Program-made: the position numbers and the translations under genes
NCBI RefSeq assembly: GCF_963678635.1
Contig: NC_087066.1
Span: 34,601,301 to 34,665,300, forward strand
Length of the DNA: 64,000 bases
Reading direction: 5' to 3'
Source of the DNA: Symsagittifera roscoffensis
Taxonomy: Eukaryota > Xenacoelomorpha > Acoela > Convolutidae
Notes under the pieces: model-generated
Databases searched by the model: none
The model's input: the letters and a program-made list of their open reading frames with translations, nothing else
Told to the model about the DNA's origin: nothing
In this document: in pieces, positions 12,299 through 24,600 of the stretch
How the letters are laid out: each line of letters opens with the position of its first letter
Numbering within the stretch: the first letter of the stretch is position 1

Positions 12299-12680
12299 TT
12301 AAGGATCAAATGAGGACACTTTAAATTCAGTGGGGCGGATAAGTTTGGCGTGTATTTGATCATCCCATTGGATATGACAGTCATCTTCCATTTGCAGGTA
12401 ATCGAAGTACGTCTTCTGCAACTTCTTATTGAAAACTGCGAGTCTACTTTTGAAGTTACACTCGGACATTGCACTTAGATTATGGTGACTGTTTAACCAC
12501 ACGTGCCCCGTGTGACTGATTCCTCGAATATCGGTCAACTGGACGTTTCGGTTAACTAGGGCCAGAGCTATTGTGACGTCTTCGACTGCTAAACATGCTT
12601 GATTGGTCTCTTTGAAGTAGTGCAGTAGATCAGTTGACAGAACAATGAAGCAGCCGAAGTTGTAATAGGGGTAGAAGGCG
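12299..12680 (-). CDS. GT31 exon 3 (main model)
   Basis: Terminal exon, acceptor TTTCAG before CGCCTTC; 382 nt ending in TAA. The first base completes the split serine codon from exon 2. It carries YPYYNFG, VLS and VEDV, so it encodes the acceptor-side half of the catalytic domain. Confidence 0.85.
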
Positions 12681-15600
12681 CTGAAACAGCATAAGATGCA
12701 TCATACACAACCGTTAATATAATTTACAGAGATAACTCATCGCTGTGAAATCAAATATATGTTTCTGACATGGAAAAAAAACTTTATTCTACCCGGTTTA
12801 AATTAATCTCATAAGCTGAAGAGGAGGTGAAGCTGAGGTGCAAAAGTTGCAGTGAAAAAACGATATAAAAAACGAACACAAAATTATTTAATGTTTTTTT
12901 TATATCGTTCCTTCTTCCTACTAAAAAAAAATATTACGACGCAATAAGAACCATTGATAATGAATGAAACACCTGTCATAATCAGTTTTGTCGATTGCGA
13001 ATGGACCCGACCCCCTTGCTCTGACGTGTTGGGGAGGGGGCACCAAACGCATGCCTGCGTACAGTCGCGGTGGCAAGTCTATCAGCAACTCTATCACCAG
13101 TCTCGCCATGATGAAGGGAGCGAAGCTGCCGTCGTCGTCCATCTTCACCAAATAGCACGTGGAGCAGTCCTGATGATCCGGTTGACTCTTCCCTTCTTGT
13201 GTCGAAATGAGACTGTGGATGTACTGTAAATAAAAAGAAAGTCAGATGCAGCAGGATAAGGTAGCAATTACTTTGTAAATCAGGTTTAAATATTTTAGTT
13301 TCAGGCTCAATATTTTCTTCTTTTCTATACCACTGAATAAGATCTAGAATATCTTGAGTGTAGGTGCAATAAATAAAAAAAAACTTTTTCTTCGACTGAC
13401 CGCATTGATTTTCCGAGTTTTCTTATAAAGTTGTGATGGTTTTTTGTCGCCAAATATTAGTAAAGAAGGGACCCTTTGCGTGGTGAAGGTTTCGAATTGC
13501 TGGAAAGGAAAAACAGTGGGTCAAAATATTTAGAGCAGAGGTCCCCCATCCAAAATTAGCACTTAAATTTGGGAGTTTTTGTCCGCTGTGGCACTGCTAT
13601 GGCAGTAACCAGTAAATCTGTAGTGTTATTGTTATTATTGTTATTAATATGATGTAATCCCGGTCAAGGTCAAGATCAGCCACGATGGTTGATCGAAAAG
13701 ATCATATCTTGAACTCATTGTGCTGTAATAGTAAGTTAGATTCGAGAGTATTCTGCATACTCTGTGAAAAATATATTTCGAAAATTGTGAATAGAGCATT
13801 ACTGAAAGTCGGTGGTTACTCAGAATATAGAATTTCACATGGCGCAGCCAGCAGGTTTTGCTAAGCAGAAAAGAGGACGGAATGGAATTTTACAGTATAT
13901 TGGGCGTCGGCGTCAGCAGATCTACCATGGCTGGTTAAAACGTGGTTGGATCAATTTGTGATGGTAGCGACAGTTAAAGAGAATGTGGACCCACATATAA
14001 AACTGTTTTACCACCAAATACTGTCATATTAGAACCACTACCAAGACCGGAACCACCAAGATCGTTAGATTCTTCGTTTGTAGAAGCAGCACGAATAATG
14101 CGAGCTGGATTAGCAAAAGAAAAAGTACAAGAAGAAAATGCTAAACGAAACATGAGAGGGCTTGAAGTAGGGTATCATATTTTCTATACATAAGTCTAAC
14201 GGAAACTGGTCTCACGTCTATTTGTATCTTTGGGATCAGAAGGCAAAAAATGACTGCTGCAAGCCAAAGTTCACATGAAAATATCCTAACAATTGTTTCA
14301 AGATCCTTATGATATGACCACGGTATAGTTTGAAAAGGTCAAAAAATTAAAATATGTAAAATACAAACCCTTCACACGAACACAGGAACCAATTAAATCC
14401 ATAGAGACGTTTCATGAAGCATTAACTGCTCAAGCAGCCAGATCAGAATTTGGAGTAATTGAAGAAATGATAGGGAACCTATTTGTCACTCAAATGAGAA
14501 ATATAACACTTCAAAGAACCCTTAAGTTTGAAACAAACTCACCAAAATAAAAATTGAAACGGGCTTAAATGTTGAAACATAGTAAGCAAACTTATAGACC
14601 AGGAGAGTAGTCAAACTACAGGAAGTACTGCTTTAAATAAAACAAACCGATCATGGTTGAAAAAAAAACAGAGGAGTAGAAGACAAAGTTTATCGAAAAA
14701 ACTCTTCTGACAGAACAGAAACAGTAAAACTTCGAATAGAAATCGAAAGATAAACTTATGCGCGAGCCGTGATGCAAAGTTCCGTGAAAACCACCTGAAA
14801 CACGTCTCACCGATAGGGTCAGAAAATGCAATATGCAAAACGCCAAATCACTAAGTAAAAACATGTAAATCACCACATGTAATTGAGATAGCAGGAGAAT
14901 CGCCAGAGGAGGTAATGAAATGCAATGTAGTTGAAAGAGATGAATCAACAAATGAATTCGAGATGAAAGGTATTGAAAAGCAAAAGTTTTCGGAGATTGA
15001 AGAGTACATGTTCAAACGAGAGAATATGGAAAAGTCAGCACAGATTCAGATTAGAGAAAAACAAATCAGAATTTATTCCACATCCAGAAAAATGAAATCA
15101 GTTAAAAATTTTGCTAGAGTGGATAAAAATTATCATGACGTTGGATACCGGTAGTCTAATTATGTTCATAAACTGGACCGCGGCTAAGCAAATACTGAAC
15201 CCAGCGCAAAGCGCAAGTTTAAACCGGGGAAAATTTGATTACTTTATTGCACAATTTGTTTAGAATAACAAAAAAAACTTAGAACTGAAGACAAAATTGA
15301 CTAAGCAGCGCGGATCAAACTGGAAATCTTTCGATTTATTACTGAGCGAAAAACGAGATACATCTTAGGATTAGATCTTTAAGGAAAACTGAGAAGTTCA
15401 ACTCGACAGAGAACAGCACCAAGGTTGAAATCACGACACGATGGGTTACAATGTGAAGAAAAACGGGACTACAAACATGAGTTAGTTGAAAACTTCATGA
15501 ATCTGATTGACTAGAAAAAGTGCAAAGTGTTCAAGAGCAACAAAATTCATATGTTCATTTCGTTCGTTTTGTCCTATCCAAAAAAAAGAAGACGTAATCC

Positions 15601-18600
15601 GACCCCATATACAGACAGCAATAGAGAAAGAAATGGAAAAACTGATTGTTATGGGACTCATCAAGAAACTTGGTAAACGTATCGCTGACTGTTTTATCGC
15701 GCCGATAGTTGTCACAATTAAAAAATGAGAAATTGGAGAAAAATCAGTAGGAAATTACACAAAATCAAGTACCAAGTAGGAGTCAATTAGTTACTGAAGA
15801 ATGGGATGGAAGATTATTCATCTCATTTTCAGATCTAAAGAAAGCGTATAGTCAATTAAAACTAGCTGCAGAAACAACCAATCAGTGCAATTTCAATATT
15901 GTCGGGGGAAACTCTACGGGAGCATACAAAATTATGACTGGGTTTCATAGACTGGCTAATATGCCAGCAGAGTTTCGGAGAGCAATGAACCGCAATTTGA
16001 TTATTGCATAGAACACATTATGCTTTCTAGGCGACATCTTGATAGGGTCAAAATGGGAACTAGAAGAAATTGTCTGGTTAGTTGAAAAATTAAGAAATTA
16101 GATGATGAGAACCTAGCAATGAAATCATCTAAAAATGATTTTCTAAGAAATCAATTAAATTGATAGGGACATCATCTTTCAATTGCAGGGGTAATAACAA
16201 AAATCTCAAATGCAGTAGCTGTTAAAAGATAAAAGTGCCAAAACCACTGAAACAGCTAAAATTTTTTTACTTAGTATAAACCCAATGCATCAACTTCAGC
16301 GGAAGGTTCAGGTCCTCTTCTGGAAGAAAAAAATGAAAAAAAAAAACAATTAGAAAAAAAAGGAACCAAAAAAAAGTTCCATTGGACGGCTGTTCAAACA
16401 ATATTTGAAGAGGTTGAAGAGGCAGTTGCATTTTTTTCGAAGAATTTCTTTTACAAATCGCCGAGAAAAACAAGAGTTATTAAATCTAACGCTAGCCACA
16501 ATGGGCTGGGAGACACACTCAAACAAATGACCGCTAGGAAAAATTGGGCTTCTATTTCGCCTGCATTGCGCTGATTTAAGGATCAGGTAAATAACTTTAA
16601 GCAACGAGTTGGAATTGGTAGTAGTAGTCTGGACTACAGTCATATTTAATCACTTACTTCTGGGAAAGGAACTTTCAGTTGCTAGCGGTCATCAAGCACT
16701 TTGATCAATATTGAATACGAGTAGACAAAACAAAGCGTATCAGTCAAAATTGACCGGATGGGCTGATAGGTTGTTCCCTTTTCAGTTATATATTTTGCAC
16801 TAATCAGGAAAGGAGATTGTAGATTACTGTTCCAGAGAACCGTTGGATGAACCATGGGAGGAAACAGAGTTTGGTGCAGCTTTGAGAGACAGTAAAAAGT
16901 TGCTGCAGCCTTGCCCGAAAAAATTTTTTAAGCACTCGGCTGCATAAGCAGTCTATGCTGTGAATATTTGAAGCTCAGCCAGAATGAAAACAATTTCGAA
17001 CTCAAACAATGCAGTTTTTGTTATAATGACAAAATTCGTGGCTATAATTCACAATCTCTGCAGGAACAAAAACAGATGCTCTCAAAATCGAACAACAAAC
17101 GAACTAAACACTCTCTCTCGTTTCTGCAACAGCATTCACTTATCGAAAAAGCGAAAAATGAAAATTATGGGTCAGTCAGATCAGACCGAGGGGCCTAGTG
17201 CCGTAAGTCAGAAAAACATGAACAGCACTGAACCAAGCGCGAGAGGAATCAAAATTTGCCGAATAAAAATGAGCCGCGTTTGCCAATCACTTTAAAACGC
17301 ATTAAAGAAAAAACTGCAAAAACAACTCATGTCTTTCGCGGAATTGATACGGAGCTTAAGATAACGCTGATGGCTGAAACTGGCTGCGAGGAAATGGACA
17401 GTTATGATAACAGCCCGAAAAAGCTCAAATTATCAGTGGCCTATTCAAAAAACTTGGTCTTGTTTAGAATTGGATTACGAGGTAAATGCTGTGAAACCGG
17501 TAACGTGGAAAGATCAGTCCAGGAAACAAAAAACATCCACTGTCAAAACAGCTTGGGAGATGCGGTTGATAACCTCGAAAAATTAGTCAACAAGAATCTG
17601 TTAGCCGAGCTGGTTTCTGAAGACACATGTTTTGACTGGATGAGACGTGCAATTGAGAGAAATGACAGACAGGGGTTCAATGGGGCCGTTAGGTGAGGTA
17701 TAAGCTATGTAATCTATGTAGTCAAAGTCTATGCTTAATCGCTAACTGAGAATAGAAATACTGTGTTATTGTTGCAATTAGGACATTTGAAGTTTCCCTT
17801 AATGACCAATTCCGTGAGACCACAGTGGAACTGTTCCAGCGTTTCTGTTTTGTTCTGCTTCCTTGTGAATGCCTCGTATCTGTCAAATGTAACATTACGG
17901 TCTTTAATGAAGAGGTGCTCTAATCTATTCCAGAATGCTCTCGTTGATATTTCGTGTATTTTTAGGTCTGGGTAATGTTGGTTCAGACGTCTTTGTCCTT
18001 CGTTTCCAAGGCTGAGATAAATATAGCTCCTGACTTTTATGTCGGCTTCCTCCCATGGTATTCCATCCACGGTGGGTCCCAGGTTGTCCAATTGGGCACA
18101 TTGGTTATCCCATTGTATCTTTTTCTCTTGGTTACGAATGTTTCTGTCCCTGGTTTGTGATTGAGTTTCCCCTTCTATAGGAAGTTCATAACCGGGTTCT
18201 TGCGGTTTTCTCACTGCGGATGGGTCTCGGAATAGCTTTTGTAGGTTTATGCCATCTTTTGCGACAATCCCTAAGTAGAGTTGCTGATTCCATTTCTCCC
18301 ACTCCGTTGGAGGTTCCGCCGACGCTTTTTGCCAGAATGGGGCGATACCTAGGGGTTTTTTTGTTGTGAGTGCTGGCTGCGCCATGTTATACCCTCAGCC
18401 GTTAGGTGAGGTATAAGCTATGTAATCTATGTAGTCAAAGTCTATGCTTAATCGCTAACTGAGAATAGAAATACGAAGAGTTAGAGAGCAACTTAAATTC
18501 AGTTGATAAAGTTAAGTCTGATTCGAATCTGACCTCGAAATCATGAGAGAGACAGAGACTCATAAATAACTATTGAATATGGTGTTAGGTTTAATAGGTA

Positions 18601-21600
18601 CTTAATTTAGATCAGACTTCTATATGGTTAAGTTTACATAATGTTACATAAGTATATATGGTTAGCATTTAGGATGAGAACAATCTATGTATTGTTTTAG
18701 GTAGACGGAGTTCTAGTATATCCGTATGGATAACAGTTCTAATCGGTATCTAATATATCCGTATGGATAACAGGGGCCATACACTGATCCACTCTGATCG
18801 GGAACGGCAACGAGTAATAAAAAATTTCTGGAAGTTAATGCGATAGGGAACGAAATTAGACAAGATAAGGCACGGAATGAGGTTTAATGAAGAAGAGAAA
18901 TGAGTGTAGAAACTAACCCAGAATTAAAGATGGATTTAGAACTTTCCAAGAAATACGGATTTATCGAACAAAAAGAAGATAAGCTGTCGACAATTTCAAG
19001 ACGGACATCTGAACATCTGAGACAGGGAAACGGTGGTGGTACAGGAGGCTACTAAATGTTTATCGGGAAGGCATTGACGATTGCGAAAGCAGTACCGATT
19101 AAGCAAAAAATTGAGTAAACAGTCACCTCGAAAAAGGGCGCTGCTGACAGAAAATCTGACGTTGCAATTGCAAAAGGTTAATTGGAAGAAGAAAAGAAAA
19201 ACGGTCCGACAAACTACAAAAAGGGTCTGCCAACAGAACCAACAAACAAAGCTCATAAATTATAATTGACGGTAATTACGGAACTATCATATTCAGAATC
19301 AAGCGACGGACTTATCTGCGGTCTTTCCTGAAAACCCGTTTGTCAGGGAATTCTCGAAAAGTCACATTTTTGTAATTTTAAAATACACTGATACCGGAAA
19401 AGGAATAAACCTGAGTGTACAAAGAATAAGGTGAAAAAAGGCGGATTGAGAAAAAGCCAGACCAAGTTCAACAGAGAAAGAAAACAGGCCAAGAACGTCA
19501 GCGCCAATAAAGCGGGATTATATATATATATATATATTATAATAATTGAAATTGATAAAATCTAGAAATAGGTCTCATACTTCACCTATCAACCAGGCTG
19601 CACCCGCAGTGACAAAAAAAGGATAAAAATCGATTATATATAGAAAAATGTACAGATTACCGTGGTATAGAATTGATTTATCCACAAAAGTTTTGCCGAC
19701 AATAAACGATTTTATACAGATAGAATGAGTTTTCCTTTCACCAAAAATAAATGTTTTTAGTTCCAAATTAAACATTTTTTCTTTTCTAGAAAACAAGTGT
19801 TTAGTCTATATATTATCTGTATATAGTCTGCATATAATTTTCATGCAATTCAACCTGAAAATAGTCTGTAGATGAAGTGCATATAAGCTGTATATACTTT
19901 GTATAAATATGTAAAGAATTGGTAAAATGGTCTGAAAACTATAGTGGTCGTAACATTTTTGGTTTTTAAAACCCAAAATTTTAAACAAAAAAGTTTTTTT
20001 TCGAATCCAATTTTAGCAAAAATTTGTGATCATATAAAATCTTACAGTGCTACATAGCAGCCAGGAACTCACTAATCATATCAAGAAGAAGCATCATTCT
20101 TGCCAACATAATGTTAAATATGGAAAGGACGCTCAGCAGTCTCGAAACGCACTCCAAACGAAAGTGAAATTAATATTTTTTAAATAACATTTAGGAAAAA
20201 GTACTATGAATAATAATTTATACTGAATCTGAAAAATTGTGATTAGCTTGAAAAAACTCTAGTATAATTTTATACAGTTTTTTCATCAGTATCTTTGAAC
20301 TGTCATTTAATTTTTTTATTCAAAGGTTCTGATTGATAATAAAACCAGCAACAATCGAGTTCAAATTGACTTGAAACTTTCAATGGAAATCGATCCAAAT
20401 ATCTTCAATTTACAGTAAAAATTCCATTGGTTGCAAGCTTGCGGAGATTTTGTTGCAATAATATATTTGTAGTAAAAAGGCATATTATACGCTAATCAAT
20501 GGTTAAGAATTTGTTAAAAAATTGTGAAAAACTGGATATTTATAAAACATCGACTAACTGAAAGGTTTTGCCTTGTTACCATTTTAAAGTTTTGCTTGTT
20601 TAGTGCTAGTGAAAGAAAGTGTTCATTCTAAAAGTAGTGCGTTTTTGTTTTGACGATTTCAGAAAGAAAATTGATAACTGACCTAGAAACTATGAAAAAT
20701 GTTATTTTTTTCTAACTTTTGAAACTTTCAAGTAAAAAAAATTCAGATTTGGTACAGCAACATACAGTTGTCCGGTTGAGAATATTATCTAAGAATTTAT
20801 TGCAGAGGATTTCTGGTAATAATTCTGCTTCGGATTATTGAACGTTCGTTAAAATGGTACATTTTTCCATCCGTCATCCATCTAAAATTCAATTTTCAAC
20901 TAAAAATTTGTTCAAATTGGATTAACATGGAAGATAGTAGATGAAGCAGAAACTGAGAAAATGCTAAATTGAGATGCAAACTCAATTTCATTCATTAGGA
21001 GCTTTGAGATAATTTTACTAAAATTTAGCTTATAAATTTTAGAGAGAAAGTCCAATATAAAAAGTCCCAAAGATTTATATTTATGTGTAATTTATTGGAA
21101 AATTTGTTATCTTTTGATATAATAGATAAATTTATATGAAAATTCAGATGTTTTGAGGATATTTTATGTGAAGTAAGCTCGACAGCGACATCTTTTGGAA
21201 GATGATGCTTGAAGCATATATCAAAAAGTTTGCTTTCAAGATCTACATTTCATTATTTTGGGTAACAAACAAAAAAATTGATTTGGAAAGATTTTTAGAG
21301 AAAACATCAAGGGGCTTGCTGAAATTTTCCAAGCACTAATGCCTTAGCAGAACCAGATATTAATTATATAAAATTTAACTTGAAAAATTTCAATCAGACA
21401 TACAGTTAAGATTTTGTTCCGTTAGCTTCATTTTTTCTTCAATTAGAAAAGTAGGTAGAACTATAGTGTTTTTTGCTTAATAAATTTCGCAAAGTAATTG
21501 TGTTGTTACAGTTTATAGCTTGATTTTCTTTGCTCAATTGATTTTTTTAAGAAGAGTTCTTTTTGAAGTTTGTAGATGTTGCAGAAATTAGGAACTAGGC

Positions 21601-24600
21601 TCCCTTGCGTAAATCTACTTCCGAAGGTTTTCAGGTTATAGCCAATAGAGTTGCTCTTAATTTGTTCTAAAAACTCAACGTAAAAATACACCTTTATACT
21701 TTCAATTTTTATATGTTCTTTTGAAAGCTTTAACTAGCACCAATGTTTACTCATTTAGAAGTTTTTGAGAAAACTTGCGACAAAAATCAAGAATAAGGAG
21801 CGATTCAATAACTTTTTTGTAAGAAAAGTGATAGTTAATGATCCCAAAATTTGTACTTTTGCTCAAATAGTTTATTGTAGTATTTTAACAAGGGAACCTA
21901 AAAGAGAACATTGTAATAATCAGACGTTATCAGTTCTAATTTTATCTCTGCCAGCAAATTGTTCGTTCAATTGATACGATTTTACTCCTAAATTCCCCAG
22001 TTTTGACTAAATTGTTTCGCAAAACGAGTTTAAAAGCGAAAACATGTAATAAGCAGAGAGCAAGATTAATCTTGAAACAGAAAAATTCTACGGAAAATCA
22101 TGAATATTTTGTTGTAGAAGCAGAAGAGAGATATACATCAATTTTGAAGAAGATTTTGTTGAGTTTCATCCAATCTAATATACTTTTAAGAAAAACGTAC
22201 CCCATTTTCAGTCAATTTTACCAGTAAAATGTTCAATTTTCTTCAATGATCCGAAGCTTATTATGATTATTGACAAGAAAAACTTCTCAGGAATTGTAAT
22301 TTTTATGCATATTTGGGTTACATTTTGAGAAAAACTGAGGCGGAGTTGGATCTTGGTGTTTGATCTAGAAATTTTAATGAATATTGCTCTTATTTTTCTT
22401 TTGAATTGAGGTTCTTTGGTGAATGCTCCCTAGACTGGACAAAAATTCAGTTAATCACACAAATAAAAGGTTAAAATGAAAAATTTTGAATATAATTGAT
22501 TAGTTTTTTTTTTTACTTTATCAAAAATTACGGATAATTTTCTTATTTTTCCGAGAAATGGGAATTTTCAATTTTGATACAGCTAATATGAGCTTACCTT
22601 TAAATGTTCAGAGCAATATATAACCCGATTTTAGCTCAAATTATGGTAAACTTTATTGTGTTTCAATAATTTGAGAAAAAATTGTGCAAAAATTTTGTAT
22701 CTTTGTCGCAACATGATTCCAATTATAATAAAAGTTCAGCCTAATTTTAAATTCTACTCGTATGTGTAATTTTTTGTCAATTTGATCAAAAACAACAAAA
22801 CACTAGCCAAAATTTTGAGAATTTTGCAATTTTTACCAAAAACTTGAATTTTTTGCAATTTTTTCCAAAAAGTTTGCAATTGTTTTCAAATTGGAACTTA
22901 GCAATTGGTTCCCAATTTTGAAACTTCGAAAAAAAAAATTACTTAATATTTACCCATTAAATAACGCGCGCAGAAATTTTTGCAAAAAATAGACATTTCT
23001 CCACAAAACTCAACACAGTTACCGTTTTTCTTAACATTCTCTTACCATCACTCAAACCATGAAACCCTACCAACTCTATTCCCTATCTACAACATTGAGA
23101 AATCTATTCCATGTGTTAATACGTAGGGTGATGACCGAATACTCTATAGCCTATGTTAATACATGGGGTTCTTCACCCCCCCCCCCCCCCCCCCCCCGGC
23201 TGAATCTACCCGACATATACTACTCCCAACCGCTAATTTGTCCGTCCCAATCTTTTGTAAAAATCCTTATTTTCCGGTTTTTTCAAAACAAAATCCATGT
23301 TATTATATGGATATCATCAAGACTGGAATCATGGCACCCAGCATATACAAAGCATGGGTCTTGAGCAAACATCGACATCGAAATGTTAAACATCAGCTAT
23401 GTCAAACGTCCGAATTTATCGAAGCAAGTCCAGCCAGTTGCTGCACAATTCGCAAAAATGATTCCAAAGTTTTTTGTTTCCAGAGCGTGATTTGACTAGA
23501 AAATTCTTCAAACGCGTACAAAACTAATAATCTAGGCATAATCGACCATATTTTTCATCAAAAACTAAATTACAAACAACAAAAAAAAAATTTAAAAATT
23601 TCGAATTTTTTTCAAACTTTGAGCACAATAATTTTTGTTAGTTTTTATGAAACATTCCTTGCCAAACAAGCGCCAAATAAAATTTCTGAAACAGTTTTTT
23701 TTCTAATTTATATCAAAACTTTTAGGTCTAAAAGCCTAAAATGAAGTTAAATTTTCATAAAACGAACGTTACTCTACTACTCTACTCGCTCGAAATTCAA
23801 CTAAAGTTCAAATACTTTAAGCCAGTTTCTTACTTGATTTTTTTTAAAAAGACGTTTTAATCACAACTGAAACGGCTTCTTTTTGATATACCACTCGATC
23901 AAATCCGATGATCGTTATGGTACTTGGTTTTGCGAGAAAACAAAAAAGTAATTAAGAAAACTAATTATTTACTAATCAACTAACTCATTTTCAAAGGTCG
24001 GAACAAGTTATGTGACAAAATGACGTTCAAATTTTAAAAACAAGACTTAGTTCAACTGTTCGATTCCAATTTAGAATCGGATCTTTGCTCTATTTTCTGA
24101 AAAAAAAAACATAGAAATTTTGCTTTAGTAAAGCTGTTTTTCGGATGTATGCAACACTTTTTAGTTTTTCTGATGTTTAAATATCGGATAATTAAACACG
24201 GTTTCCGCAAAACAAATATCAAACTGAGAAAAGAAACGTGGTAAAACCGCGTTGGTATAATTGTGAGGAAATTGGATGCCAAGATGGTCATTCATTGTAT
24301 TGCAATTTTGTATTTTCGAACAAAAATTTATAACCTTAATGTGATTTTCCGTAAAAGCCAGGCCAGTAAAATTGCCCAGCCCCATTGTCAAAAACTTGTG
24401 CGCACGCCACTGAATGTGCGCATTTGTTTTTAGGACTAACGGTCAAACGTTACTACCTGTGCTGAAAAGAATGTTTTTAATGTAAGTGTTTGGTAGGAAT
24501 CTTCAATGTGGCACATCAAAATATCTTGATTTGTTTCCGCTTCTTCAATTAGTCGAGTGGCAACTGCTACGTCTTTGGTAGAGCCAACCACAAAGACTGC

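Larger units (their letters stand above)
9461..16115. repeat. 6.66-kb tandem duplication, copy 2
   Basis: Second copy of the unit beginning at 2796. A 10-bp filler (TCATGTTGTG, 9451-9460) separates the copies. The filler ends in TGTTGTG, also found just inside the unit, as expected of template slippage at a repair junction. Copy 2 is adjacent to the unduplicated continuation of the Ty3/gypsy element (16116 onward) and is the copy nearest GT31 exon 1. Confidence 0.95.

Noticed and set aside
17685-17761. The 77-bp repeats as target-site duplications
   Set aside because: Known transposon target duplications are far shorter.
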